Assembly: GCA_014084085.1 (NCBI GenBank) | Contig: NPFB01000017.1 | Span: forward strand, 67,282 to 131,281 | Reading direction: 5' to 3' | DNA from: Hondaea fermentalgiana | Lineage: Eukaryota > Sar > Bigyra > Thraustochytrida > Thraustochytriidae | Length of the DNA: 64,000 nucleotides | Shown here: positions 1 through 10,650 of the stretch, piece by piece | Layout of the letters: each line of letters begins with the position of its first letter | How positions within the stretch are numbered: position 1 is the first letter of the stretch | Translations under genes and position numbers: made by a program | The notes under the pieces: model-generated | The model's database searches: none | What the model saw: only the letters and a program-made list of their open reading frames with translations | Told to the model about the DNA's origin: nothing

Positions 1-1005
1 GGACTCTTGTTACCTGGGGTAACGCCGCAAGAGGCGGCGATCACAGCGCCGTGCGCGCTCAACGGATTTATGGACCGATGGCGTGTGAGCCGAGGGGAAG
101 AGGGGCCGTCGATGGTGGGTGGGTGGTCGCGCGCGGTTCGCCTTCTTGCCTTTTTGCCTTTTTGCCTGCCTACATGCATGCCTGCCTGCCTGTTCGTTCG
201 CGGAGAGACTGCGGGCCGCGGCCGCGCGGAGCGTAAACATTTTTCCTTTTCTTTGCAATACGTACTAGATGGACAACGGAAGAACTAGGTATACAAACGA
301 TTCGTTGATCTATTGGCACACAGAGAGCAACCAATCTAGCGCCGAGGTGAGTCCGAGCGAACGGAGCCAGACGCCCGCTGTGTGACCTTGGGACTAGGAA
401 CACAAGCAACCAACTGCTTTCATCAAAGCAACGGTGCTCACCCACATCGTATGCTGTTTTGCATTACGCCGTCAAAAGCACAGCTCTTTTATTCATCACT
501 TGAAGAGGCGCGGCAAGGAAGGTTGGCTTGTTTGCCAAAGCTGCAGCCTCTGGCAGGACGAGGCCTGTAGTCCTTGCTGCCTTGAGTGGCGAACACCTTG
601 TACAGCGGCAGCTGGAGCGCGCACGTGTCCAAGAGAGAGCGAGCGAGGCGAGGCGAGGCGAGGCGAGGCGAGGCGGCCTGGACTGTGCGTTCACCGCCGC
701 AAAGCGAAAGTCTCTCGAGCTGCTGCGTAGCAAAGACAGAAAGAAAGAGCTGAGCACCAAAACAAATAGGGTTGTCTGGCGACAACATTTTTGAGGTTGT
801 TGCTCCGCGAGCTCGCTCCCGAGCCTCGCGGGGCAGGCGTTAGAGCGGAGTGCGCTCGTCGCTTCGTCTCGTTTGCTCTCTATCTCCCGCGCGCACTAGG
901 CGCGCAAGGGCACATTTGTGCAAGTGGGCAGGCGTACGTGCGTGTTTAACGCACTAGCGCGCTTCGCGAGGACAAAACAACGAATGCAAGCAGCCGAAAA
1001 AGAAA
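1..1005. other. Intergenic / upstream region of the FHA-CNBD gene
   Basis: I see no convincing gene here. Short open frames on both strands are low-complexity or GC-driven. The stretch holds GCCT-rich simple sequence near 150-195 and a pentanucleotide array at 646-675. The last ~200 bases lead into an A-rich context just before the ATG at 1006 and presumably contain the promoter and 5' UTR. No clear TATA box was found. Confidence 0.5.
646..675. repeat. (AGGCG)6 microsatellite
   Basis: Six perfect head-to-tail copies of AGGCG. A similar array occurs near 44229-44267. Confidence 0.9.
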
Positions 1006-4000
1006 ATGTCGTACGAGGATCATTCTTTAGAAGATGAGGAGAGAGTGACGGCCGGGTGCGAGATTTGCACGCGCGACGACCTCATCGAGCGAAAGTTTCA
1101 CTTCAAGCCGCCCCTCTTTTTGCAGAACACCACAGACAAAATCAACGGCAAGAGCGCTCTCGGGGCCGGGGAACGATGGTCGCTCAAAGAAGGGGTGGTT
1201 GGATCGAATCCTGGCCAGAATTACGTTTTCAAGTGCGAGGATGTGGCGCCAACGCAAGCTAGCATCTACTGGCAAGGTACTAGCGATGACTTTCTCTTTG
1301 AAAGCAGCTCCTCGAGCACAGGAAATTACTTATTGCTAAGCAGTGCGCGGGCCTGTCGGGAGGCCGTCAAGCTTGAAGACGGCGACACCTTTATGCTCGC
1401 TCTGCACGACTCGGCACACGAAAAAGGGTCGTTTGTCCGCACGCTTTCGCGCTCAAAGAGTCTTGCGAGATCCTTGAGTCTTCGAAACACTGGAAAGATG
1501 ACATCAGTGAATCCGGAACGATACGTGACCTTCAAAGTTAGAATACACCCTGCCGAGAAATCGCGCCTCACAATTGAACGAAAACTGTCCAAGCGAAGGG
1601 CATTCACCACGATTCGCTCTGGCGAGGCGCCTAGTCTTCCTTCGCTTTACAGACAGAAAGCGGAGGAGCTGGACTTGAAGGGGATTCTCGCGGGCTTTCT
1701 TGGCGCAGCGGCTTCGACCTCCTCGGAAAAGCCGCATTCCAAAGGATCGCTCTTGACTCCAGAAGAGGTCCGAACGCTCCAACAGAAACATCGCGCGGGT
1801 CGAAATAACGTGGTTTTTGTGGGCAAAGTTGGCGGCGAGACGACGGAGGCAACGACCGAACTTGATCTCGATATGAACACGCTACAACGGAATATTTACG
1901 GCGGTTCCAGTGTGCTGGAAGAGGAAGCTATTCTTGATGCCGTGTGGTGCGACACCGAGGTCCCTGTAGAGCAGCTCGATTTCATGCGTGCGGCTACAAA
2001 TCAGGTTGGCGTCAGCATCGAATCCGCGCACAACTCCGGACAGTCGCGCGCCACGGAATTCGAGATGCTCGTCTCAGACATTGCTTCGAAACGCCAGCAC
2101 GAGCTCGACAGTCTTTTCCGCAGACGCGTCGAGCTTGAAATCGTGGATGGGCCACCGAGTCTAAAGGGCTCAAAACGCGGGTTTGGGGTCCACGACATCT
2201 CCATTGGCTCACACAGGATGAGCGATTTTCGGATCGAGGGCCTATCAGGCTTTCACGCTCGTATCGAGCGCGACAACGAGAACAACTTTTGGCTGCGAGA
2301 TCTGGCCGTGGATCAAACACTTTCGACATTACTCGTGCTAGGCGCTAAACGCCCCGTTTCCATTCTGCCAGGAGACATTTTTCGACTCGGCAAACACTGT
2401 GAAGTGACCGCGTACTCGTTGAGCGACCTGGCGCCGTCTGAAGTGAACGAGACGTGGGATTGTCTTGCTCTTCGCGTATGCAAAACGCGAAAGTCGCTCC
2501 GCTATCGTCAGCTCGGAAACGATGAGCGTGCGGGGCCGGAGCCATCTTATTTTATCATGTCGCCTTCCGTGGAGGACATTGTTATTGGCCGCAAAGTACT
2601 CGAGTGCGACATTGCCGTCAAAGATTACGAGATGCCTCCGTACGCAGCGTCAATATCATGCTACGATCGCAAGTTCTTTGTGAGCGCCATGCCCGAGAGC
2701 CGGAAAAAGGGAGTCTTTATTGAGCTCAGTCGACGCGTACGCGACCCCAATGGCTTCAATGGAAAGGGACGGAATTCGCTTGGGCGCTTGCATTTGTTGG
2801 AGCGGGGCGACACTATCAAACTCGGACGATCGCAGCTCACCGTGGCGCTGAAAAAGGTTGAGGAAGCTGACGCTGTCGCGAAGCGTCGAAGTGAATCGCA
2901 CGCAGTGCTGCGCAGAGTGCGATTGTTTGCGGGACTTCAAGAAAGTGAGCTCCATCTTCTCGCGAGCTCCGTGTGCACAATGGAGTTCGGCGTCGGAGAC
3001 ATTCTGATTCGCCAGGGCAGCAAGGTAACCGGAATGCTCGTCATTGGCAAGGGCGAGGCCCACGTCTTTCACGAGAGTGCACCATCCAAAATTCTCAACA
3101 AGGTCAAGGCGGATAATGTTTTGGGTGAAATGTCGCTATTCTCCGCGTCGCCAGCCTCGGCCAGTGTTCGCGCAGCGACTCCGATGGTATGTCTTTACGT
3201 TGACTTCTACCTTGCCAAGGCAATTATCCACCCATCGAACTTTGAGATCATCCGGACTCTTGTTGACCATCGCACGACGCAAGCAAACGTGCATGACTTG
3301 CAGCAAATCCCGTACTTGGAGAACGTGGACTCGTCCCGGCTCCTGTTGCTTTCGCGGCGACTCTTCCGCGTCGAACTGTCGAGCCCAACTCAGCTTTTCC
3401 GAGTCGGCGATGAGCACGAATGCATGTACATTGTCAGCTCAGGAACGCTCTACGTGTCGCGCACGGGGGCCGAAGATCGACCGACTCGAAGGGGTTCGTA
3501 CAAGCCTCTCTCGAGACGATCATCGTTTACGCCCGTCAGAGGTGGGGGGAACATTTTTTCTGAAATGTTGGAATCCGCACTGATCCGACCCGAAGAGCCG
3601 TTCAAGGCACCGTATGCCGTAGCCACCAATGCAGAAGTAATTCTCTATGGCTTGCTTCGAGAGGACTTTATCAAGATTATGAGCATGAGTGATGAAAGTG
3701 TTCGCGAGGAAACTGAGCACTGCCGAATCAACATCAGAGATCTTCTTCCTGCGCACTTTGCATCGTCACGCCGGCAGTCTCTTGCGCCGCAAATGCTCGT
3801 ACGGAGCGGCATGGAGGACGGTGCACCGAGTCAGCCTGGCGCCGAGACGCCGTCAAAACGAATCAGCAATGACAAAAACTTCTCTTTCAAGACGGTCTCC
3901 CGCGGAAGCATCGCCATCAAGGCGCCTGATTCGACCCGCATTCTCCCTGGAGAGTTTGCGATGACGTCTGCACAGTCAGAGAGATTGCGCCCAAGTCGAC

Positions 4001-4734
4001 GACATGCTTCTCTTTCGAGCAGTCAGAGCGTTGACGAGGGCGCCGAGGGCGACACGCTCGCGTATATCGAGCGCCTTGTTTCCGCGAATGCACCTGCTCA
4101 ATCATCGGGGCAAGACTCGCAAGCTGAAGAACAAAGTGCTACGGATGTAAATGGCGAGAGACTTGATGACGACGCGGATACCATATCTCTCGCGTCCACG
4201 GAGACCGCGGATATGTCCGATTTGGAGGACGCGGAAATTTTGACAGACAACGAAACCTTTGACGACGCGCTGTTCTCCAAGCGCTCGGACCTCGAAGCAC
4301 GTTTGCATGGGCTCACGCTGGCAGAGATTGAACGCGAGCTTGCAAAGGAGCCCTTTTACCTTGTCCTCAAGTGCATTGCTGGCCCGCAAAAGCGACAACT
4401 CTTCATTTTGACCAAGGCCCTGACCATCATTGGTCGGTGGACATCGACGAGCAGGGACGAGGAGGCCAAGGACCCGCTTCCCGGGCGCCGCGTTATCTCG
4501 CTCAACGATCGCACGGTCAGCCGCGTGAATTCGATCGTGCAGTATCGAAGCGGCGACTTTTTCCTCAATGATGTGGAGAGTAAGTATGGCACGCACCTGA
4601 AACTCAAGGCGCACGAGGACCTGAAGCTTGAGGTTGGAGACGTCGTCTCGTGCTCGCAGCACGAGTTTGAAGTCTTTGCTCGAGTCAAGCTGCAGTTCAG
4701 TGGCCAAACCTCGTCGTGCTGTTCGATTTTATGA
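1006..4734 (+). CDS. Multi-FHA, dual cyclic-nucleotide-binding-domain protein with CaaX box
   Basis: A 1242-residue protein from an ATG in an A-rich context. The N-terminal third is unassigned. FHA-like beta regions lie at about 373-480 and 525-615, and a clearer FHA domain at about 1117-1232 has the N-D-R-T-V-S-R and Y-G-T-H-L elements. Two cyclic-nucleotide-binding-like domains lie at about 638-740 and 768-892. The first has G-E-M-S-L-F, but the segment after it is S-P-A-S-A-S-V-R-A, without the usual Arg that holds the cNMP phosphate, so ligand binding is doubtful. A long acidic, Ser-rich linker separates CNBD2 from the last FHA. The protein ends C-S-I-L, a CaaX box whose terminal Leu predicts geranylgeranylation and membrane anchoring. 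Domain family knowledge suggests a phosphothreonine-reading signalling scaffold; the actual partner is unknown. Confidence 0.8.
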   Translation: MSYEDHSLEDEERVTAGCEICTRDDLIERKFHFKPPLFLQNTTDKINGKSALGAGERWSLKEGVVGSNPGQNYVFKCEDVAPTQASIYWQGTSDDFLFESSSSSTGNYLLLSSARACREAVKLEDGDTFMLALHDSAHEKGSFVRTLSRSKSLARSLSLRNTGKMTSVNPERYVTFKVRIHPAEKSRLTIERKLSKRRAFTTIRSGEAPSLPSLYRQKAEELDLKGILAGFLGAAASTSSEKPHSKGSLLTPEEVRTLQQKHRAGRNNVVFVGKVGGETTEATTELDLDMNTLQRNIYGGSSVLEEEAILDAVWCDTEVPVEQLDFMRAATNQVGVSIESAHNSGQSRATEFEMLVSDIASKRQHELDSLFRRRVELEIVDGPPSLKGSKRGFGVHDISIGSHRMSDFRIEGLSGFHARIERDNENNFWLRDLAVDQTLSTLLVLGAKRPVSILPGDIFRLGKHCEVTAYSLSDLAPSEVNETWDCLALRVCKTRKSLRYRQLGNDERAGPEPSYFIMSPSVEDIVIGRKVLECDIAVKDYEMPPYAASISCYDRKFFVSAMPESRKKGVFIELSRRVRDPNGFNGKGRNSLGRLHLLERGDTIKLGRSQLTVALKKVEEADAVAKRRSESHAVLRRVRLFAGLQESELHLLASSVCTMEFGVGDILIRQGSKVTGMLVIGKGEAHVFHESAPSKILNKVKADNVLGEMSLFSASPASASVRAATPMVCLYVDFYLAKAIIHPSNFEIIRTLVDHRTTQANVHDLQQIPYLENVDSSRLLLLSRRLFRVELSSPTQLFRVGDEHECMYIVSSGTLYVSRTGAEDRPTRRGSYKPLSRRSSFTPVRGGGNIFSEMLESALIRPEEPFKAPYAVATNAEVILYGLLREDFIKIMSMSDESVREETEHCRINIRDLLPAHFASSRRQSLAPQMLVRSGMEDGAPSQPGAETPSKRISNDKNFSFKTVSRGSIAIKAPDSTRILPGEFAMTSAQSERLRPSRRHASLSSSQSVDEGAEGDTLAYIERLVSANAPAQSSGQDSQAEEQSATDVNGERLDDDADTISLASTETADMSDLEDAEILTDNETFDDALFSKRSDLEARLHGLTLAEIERELAKEPFYLVLKCIAGPQKRQLFILTKALTIIGRWTSTSRDEEAKDPLPGRRVISLNDRTVSRVNSIVQYRSGDFFLNDVESKYGTHLKLKAHEDLKLEVGDVVSCSQHEFEVFARVKLQFSGQTSSCCSIL

Positions 4735-6198
4735 TGAAGCGCAAGCTTGAGCTTTAAACTTTCTCGGATGAACGTCGGTCGTGCAGTGTAGACTTTTCCC
4801 TTTGTGTGCGAGCTGCATGTGCAGCCGCAGCTGCAGCAGCTGCAGCTGCAGCAGCAGCTGATCTGGTGCTAGGATGTCTCATTTATATTTGCGTTTGCTT
4901 TTCCTTTCTTTCTATCTTTCTTTCCTCAAGACTTGCATTTCGAGCCAGAACTGTCTCATCTGTTCAACCAATTCGGTTCTTCGGGCTGTTCAGTTTTTCA
5001 GGTCGTTGCGGGCTGACCAATTGACTGGCCGAACGCATCAAACTCTGTCAGCCTCCACTCTACTCCGGTCCACCCCACCACGCCGCCCCACCCCAAGCAA
5101 GCCTCTATCAACGGGGTTGCTGTTCGTATGCCCTGGGTCTCTCTGCCAGGAGTTCTACGATCGACCGACGACCATTTCACAGCGGCCAGCTTTATCTGTC
5201 GACATGGCATGCCATACGAGCCGTGTGGGCTGTGCAGTGCATGGGCTTGCGCGCGGCCCCACCGCCCTCGACGATGTTGCCAGCCACACAGAGCCACACC
5301 ACACCGCCAGCACGAGCAGAAGCAACGCAACAGCAGCAGCAGTTGCAGCTACAGCTGCAGCGAGCGGTCTGTGCGACACATTGGAGGAGGCGAGGCCAAG
5401 TTCGTCTCGTGGCCATGAGCTTCGCCGATGGAAATCATCATGCGCCGCGGGTTTCGGCAGCGGCCAAAGGCTCGCAAGCAAGCTGCTCTACTGCAGCTGC
5501 GCTTATTCGAGACTCGATGCGGCTGCCTGAACCGGCGAGGCAACGCGCTGCGGACGCAGAAGCTGGAACCAGCAGCCGCCGGCAGCGGCAGTGGCAGCGG
5601 CAGCGGCAGCGGAGTTATTGTTAGGTTATAACCCGCTGGCCGCTGACAGTGAGTGCAAGAGTATTCAGACTGCTCCTGCGCGCAAGAACAATCGCCATCG
5701 ACGATGGCACATTCTAACTTTTTCATGCGATTCAGAGCGCGCTGGTAGTCCATTGTTCCGCCTATGCGCCGTCCGTCGATCGTGAGTCTACGCTTTACTG
5801 TTACGTACGTCGGCCGGCGAGGCCTGCTTGCTTGCCCGCCTGCCTGTTTGCTTGAAGGCAGCGATGACAACTGGCTGATTATTGATGATGGGTTAGGGAG
5901 TCCGAGTCCGGGCTGTGCCAGGGGGGGGGAGAGGAGATCTCTTTCGCCTTGCATGCATGCAATGATTATTTTCGCGGTGACGCGAGCGAACTGGAGAATG
6001 AAGCGTCAATTAATTAGCAGGAGACGGTCGGCATGCGCCCAGCGAGGATGTCGCAAGAGCTTGAATGCAAGAGATCAATTTCCATTTCTTTTAAGCTACT
6101 TCTGGACGTAGGTATAAAGTCTATTCGGATAAACTTTGCGTTTCACCATGATCTTCTGTGTCTGTTTGTTTACTACCTGTCGCAATCGCTTAGACTCT

Positions 6199-6223
6199 CA
6201 GCAGCAGCAGCAGCAGCAGCAGC
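6199..6223. repeat. (CAG)n microsatellite
   Basis: Eight consecutive CAG triplets in intergenic DNA. Confidence 0.85.
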
Positions 6224-7669
6224 AAAGGCTTTCGATTCCCGGATTGGGCGACGCCTCCATGCAAAATGTGGATCACGAGATCAAGCAAGCGAGCGAGCGA
6301 GCGAGCAAGCGAGCACGCACCGTACCTTCGCGAAGGACAGAAACAAGAAGTTGCCCGCACCGACTGATCGCGCTCGTCATCGACAGCCCATTTGAATCCC
6401 TTTCATGAGGAGTAGGCGTTACTCCATGGCAGCCGCTGCCGGCCGTGGCCCCCGTGACAGGACCGTCCAAAGTAGAAATCCTCTTCGTTCGCGCCTCCTT
6501 GTGCACCGCAGCCGAGGTCAAGTTTCCCGACGCTCACACCCTCGCTATTGCGCGCACGATTTATTCATCAACCAACATCGAGCGATCAATTCGGTCGTTC
6601 GATCGATGAATCCGCCGCAGTCGCCGTCGCTGGGGGACGCGCGCAAGGCGGCCGTGCCGAGGCATGCCGCGTCCCAGAAAAGCTCGTCATTCTCCATCCT
6701 ACTCGTGACCGACGCCAGCAGTCACCCCCTCACTTCCTCTTACTTTTTCTTCGCTTCACACACAAAAACACACGCCGATGCGCGCACGTACGTACACGCA
6801 CTCGAGCACGCCGTGCCGCTGCTCGCCAGAGACGCCAGCAGGCACAGCTGCAGCAGTCCGTAGAGTGTCGCGCGCGGGCTCGGCCTGCAGCTAGGGGCAG
6901 CAAGCGCGCTCCGTGCCGCCCCTCGGGCTGGCGCCACGCGGAGTGGAGTGGAGAGGAGGCGTGGTGCGACGAATTCGCACACGGTCCAGTTCCGGGTTCG
7001 GCGGGGTCAGCTTGCGGCGGCGCCGGAGCGGAGGTGCAGAGGGGGGGGAGGGGACCGAGAGGAGGCGTCGGAGGAAGCGAGGACCGCGGGAGGACGGGGG
7101 GCGGAGGAGAGAGACAGTGCAGGTGCGGGGAGCTCAGGCAGGCAGGAGGGAGAGAGAGAGATTGTTGAAGACCGACCGCTGCCGGCAGCACGGACCTTCG
7201 GCAACGCAGCTGCAGCAGCAGCAGCATGGCAGCCACTGCCATTGGCAGCAGCAGCAGAAGGCAGCTCGGTGGTGCTGCTGCTGCGCCGCGCTGAGCTGCG
7301 CTCCACTCTCCGTCCACTCCACTCCGTGCCGCCCGTCCACTTCCCCTCCCTTCCCCTCCATTTCCTCGGAAGCGCGACCCCCTAACTAACGCCACCTAAC
7401 TACCAATCTTCCGGGCTCGAGCCCGCGCTCTTCCTTCACCGCGCCGAAGCGCGCTGAGCCGGCGCGGCCGGGCTGAGCCGCTGCAGCTGCGCGCACGCTC
7501 GCTCGCCGTGCTCGCTGCCAATGCGAGGGGCGCTGCTTGTGCCGCCGGCGCGGCTGCCGAGGCGCGGAGCGTGGGGACGGGGCTGGATGGACACGAGCGA
7601 GGCCCGGCGGAGCTGACTGACCTTCACTCGCTCGCTGGTTCTCGCGTTCGATCCGGTCCATCGAAGGAC

Positions 7670-7686
7670 CGATCGATCGATCGATC
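7670..7686. promoter_or_regulatory. CGATCGATC-type palindromic tract upstream of RGS gene
   Basis: Overlapping CGAT repeats form a self-complementary 17-nt tract about 215-230 bases before the ATG at 7901. Similar tracts occur upstream of UBE2S and TAF12. A regulatory role is inference only. Confidence 0.3.
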
Positions 7687-7900
7687 ACTCGTCGTCACTC
7701 TCAGTCAGTCAATCATCGCGTCATTTTTCATTCATTCATTTTCCGCGCCTTCATCATTTCTCGTTCGCTCGCGGGCAGGCAGCAGAACCGAAGCCCGACG
7801 CAGCGACGACGCAGCGACGACGACCGGGCGCGCGAGACGAGGCGAGGCGCGAGGCAGACGCACGCGGGCCAGCCTTGCGCGGCAGGCTGGCGGCAGATCG

Positions 7901-8228
7901 ATGAGCAGCGGCGGCAGCAGCAGCAGCGCGAAGGAGGGCAAGAGGAGGATGGCGGCGATGACGCAGGACGACGTGCAGAACCCCGCGGACAGCGGCAAGA
8001 AGGCCGCCGAGGAGGCCGAGGAGGAGCACGCGGAGAGGCGACTGCAGCAGGTGGAGCAGAGGAGCGACGAGGACGAGGAGGAGAGCAAACTGGGCTCGCC
8101 GGCGTCGCCAACGTCGTCTCTGGCGTCGGCACTGTCGCTGTCTCTGGCGCTGGCGCCGCAGCAGCAGCTGTCGGTCTCGTCCGTGTCGTCTGCGTCCTCG
8201 TCTTCGTCACCCTCGTCGGTGAGCTCCA

Positions 8229-8268
<40 letters not shown>

Positions 8269-8962
8269 AGCGGCCTCCTCGTACAGGAGCAGAACGGCGA
8301 GCCTGGGCAAGGACATCCTGAACCTGCTCTCGTTTCGGCGCGATACATCCGCCGGGAGCGAGGGCCAAAAGCGACGAAGGTACCGGAGTTGGTCGGCCGC
8401 GGCGCAGCGCAAGCGAGCCGGGAGCGACGCCTCTCGAGCATCGGGGGATTCCAAGGAGGGCGAAGACCAGCAGACTGCGCATCGCGAGAATTGCCGACGC
8501 GCCGCCGCATCTGCGCGCTTCTCGCTACAAGAACTTTTGAGTGATGACCTCGTGGCCAAAGCGCTGGCAGAGTACTGTGAGACGCATCTTTGTGGCGAGA
8601 ATTTGCGTTGCTTGCGCGCAGTGGAGAAACTTGAGGCAAAGTCGGATGGCTCCAGCGAGTGGCTCGCTTCCGCGAGCGCTATCAATAGTCGATACGTGAA
8701 AAGTGATGCCCCAGACTGGGTTTGTTTGTGCCCCACGCTTGCCAAAAATCTGCAGCGCGCTCTCGAGACCCACGACAAAGAGCAGGTCGCCAATGTCCTT
8801 CGAGCTGCAAAGGCGGAGGCAAGTCACACGCTCGAAACAGATACGCTACCGCGCTTTGTTAACGCCGCGCTGACTGTCGCGGCGGATACCGAGGACTCGC
8901 AGCTACAAACTCGTCTCCTGGAGATTCATTCAAACAAGTCTCGAAAGTCCGCACAAGACTGA
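7901..8962 (+). CDS. RGS-domain protein
   Basis: A 353-residue protein. I chose the ATG at 7901 because upstream in-frame sequence is Arg/Ser-rich leader. Residues 1-130 are low-complexity, including an SA-repeat encoded by a (GTCGGC)n tract near 8229-8265. A basic region follows. The C-terminal ~120 residues look like a regulator of G-protein signalling domain: F-S-L-Q-E-L-L-S near the start, C-G-E-N-L-R-C-L in the second helix region, and L-P-R-F-V-N-A-A-L at the end, matching the family's F..LL, EnL.f and ypRF elements. RGS proteins speed GTP hydrolysis by G-alpha subunits. It is convergent with UBE2S. Divergence in the N-terminal half of the domain makes activity uncertain. Confidence 0.75.
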
Positions 8963-9408
8963 GTGAGGAGACGCGTCGAGCCCTTTTCGATCTTTTATTC
9001 TGATACACACGAGGCTCGCCTCTGATGTCCCATACTTTGCCTCCCCCCTTCAGTTTTATAAACGATGATAATGACCATTAGCACCACCTTTTCAACGATT
9101 CAAAGTATAAAATGTAAGAGCAAAGAGGCCAGGAGGGAAAGGAATGAACGCACGGCGTGAGCGCGCACGCAAGGACACAAAACTTGGACAACCCCCAAAA
9201 AAGAATCAGAAAACAGGTAGATTGATCATTAGCAGAGGAGGTATAGAAGAAGATCGATCACGAAGGCCAGTCACAATCACGGTCGGCCATATTCGCAGAG
9301 TGGAGAGAGCGACAGAGGTAAGAGAATAAGAGAGAGACTGACCGCGACCAAGATAGGCCCAGAAAACCGCAGCGAGCTGCACGCTTTCGCGCGCGCAAGC
9401 GAGTTTAA
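8963..9408. other. Convergent intergenic region
   Basis: Lies between the 3' ends of the RGS gene (plus) and UBE2S (minus). It is AT-richer than its flanks and presumably holds both 3' UTRs. No gene seen. Confidence 0.5.
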
Positions 9409-10650
9409 TCAAAGGCGCTTGAGGTTCTTCTTGCGCTCAGACTTTTTCTTGGTAAGCTTGGGCTTGACCGCAGGCCGAGACGTCATGGAAGCGTCAGCTC
9501 CGCCAGAGGCATTCTCCTTCTCCTTGGTCTCGATGGCAATTTCCCGCGACGAAGACGAGGAGCCAGACCCGGCAGCGCACTTGCGCATCGCGTGGATGCT
9601 CGTCATGAGGCGCGCACGCTTGAAATAGTCGTCGTAGCTTTCGAGAAAGAGCTTGCTTGCGTCCTCGTTGAGCGCCGACTCCGGAAAGGGAATAATCAGC
9701 AGGCACCGGATGACCTGCAGAATGTGTGACATGCCCAAGGAGGCGTCCCAATCTCGCTTCAGCGTGTTGACGCAGATATCGCCGTTTGCAGACACGTTGG
9801 GGTGGAAGATTTTAGTCAAAAAGAAACCACGTGGCGGCGTGTTGGGAAAGTCGTTGCTCAGTACGAGCTTGCACCGAAAGACGCCGCCCTCGTAGGGAGT
9901 CTGGGCCGGGCCAGCGATCTCGGCCTGGATATCGGTGAGATCCTCTTCATTCACGATCACGTTGATACCGTCAAGCGGCGAAGTTGCAAGCTTGCGGAGT
10001 TCGCGAGCGATACGCTGCAGCACCTGCGGTGCAAGGTTTTCGTGCGACGTTGAAAACTACACACAATACGAAAATAAAATGCAGGCCCATCCACCATGAG
10101 ACAGAGACGCACGCGATCCGAACGTTTGGTATTTTTTTCATATTCATTGATGCGGAGCACGAGGCCGCGGGAGTGCACGTGCGGCAGCGGGAGCTACACA
10201 AGGTGTGGCTGGCAGGACTGCGACGGATTTGCTGCTGGCAGGCTGACTGACAGGCTGACTGGCTGGCTGGCTCACGGCTGTAGTCAATATCTCCCAACAA
10301 TCTGTTCATCGGTAACGCGGACAACCAACAAAGACGGTGCCAATGACAAACCAAACCAAACCAATCGAGATGAAATGGGAAATGAAGTTGATTCGATGAG
10401 TCGTTGTCCGCGTCAATGCCCATCGTCACCTCTTGGCCTCAATCCGCGTCCCTGTCAGCCGACACGTTCGCTTGGCTCCCGGCTGCCGCCGGCACGCACG
10501 CCGGCGCACGCGAGTCAACGCCCGTCAGTTACACCTTTCCTTCTCTCTTTCCTTTGCCTGCTCTTTTTTTGGCCTGTCTCGGGCAGGGCAGGGCAAGCAA
10601 GCTCTCCTCGCGGGGCCATAAAAACTTACGCTCATCTTGCGCTTCGGCAT
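9409..10650 (-). CDS. UBE2S: UBE2S-type ubiquitin-conjugating enzyme (E2), two exons
   Basis: Join of exon 1 (10650-10630) and exon 2 (10023-9409), 211 residues. Exon 2 opens on a GTG codon with no usable ATG, directly after a CCGCAG acceptor. Exon 1 has an ATG, codes for M-P-K-R-K-M-S and ends at a consensus GTAAGT donor in phase 0, so the E2 N-terminal helix becomes complete. The UBC fold shows N-E-E-D-L-T-D, F-H-P-N-V and I-C-V-N with the active-site Cys at about 91, then L-K-R-D-W and E-S-A-L-N-E, all closest to UBE2S. The tail is Lys-rich and ends L-K-R-L, resembling the L-R-R-L end by which UBE2S docks on the APC/C. Role by family: extension of Lys11-linked chains on APC/C substrates during mitotic exit. 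The splice model is inferred from sequence. Confidence 0.9.
10024..10629 (-). other. Intron of UBE2S
   Basis: 606 nt on the minus strand, beginning GTAAGT and ending CCGCAG, phase 0, separating a 21-nt first coding exon from the rest. Inferred from the missing start codon in exon 2 and the perfect donor after an upstream ATG. Confidence 0.7.

Larger units (their letters stand above)
4735..7900. other. Long intergenic region with microsatellites
   Basis: About 3.2 kb without a gene I can support. Open frames are short, low-complexity (Ala/Gln/Ser/Arg-rich) and do not resemble known families. Simple repeats include CAG/CTG-type tracts near 4825-4860 and a (CAG)n run at 6199-6223, plus GA-rich purine tracts near 7035-7165. 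The right end is presumably promoter and 5' leader of the RGS gene: its frame is open from 7508, but the first well-placed ATG is at 7901. Confidence 0.5.

Noticed and set aside
4806..6400. Several small Ala/Gln-rich ORFs
   Set aside because: Encoded by CAG/CTG simple repeats, with no start context or similarity.
7732..8793. Long minus-strand frames opposite the RGS gene
   Set aside because: Low-complexity mirror of Ser/Ala codons; no domain similarity.
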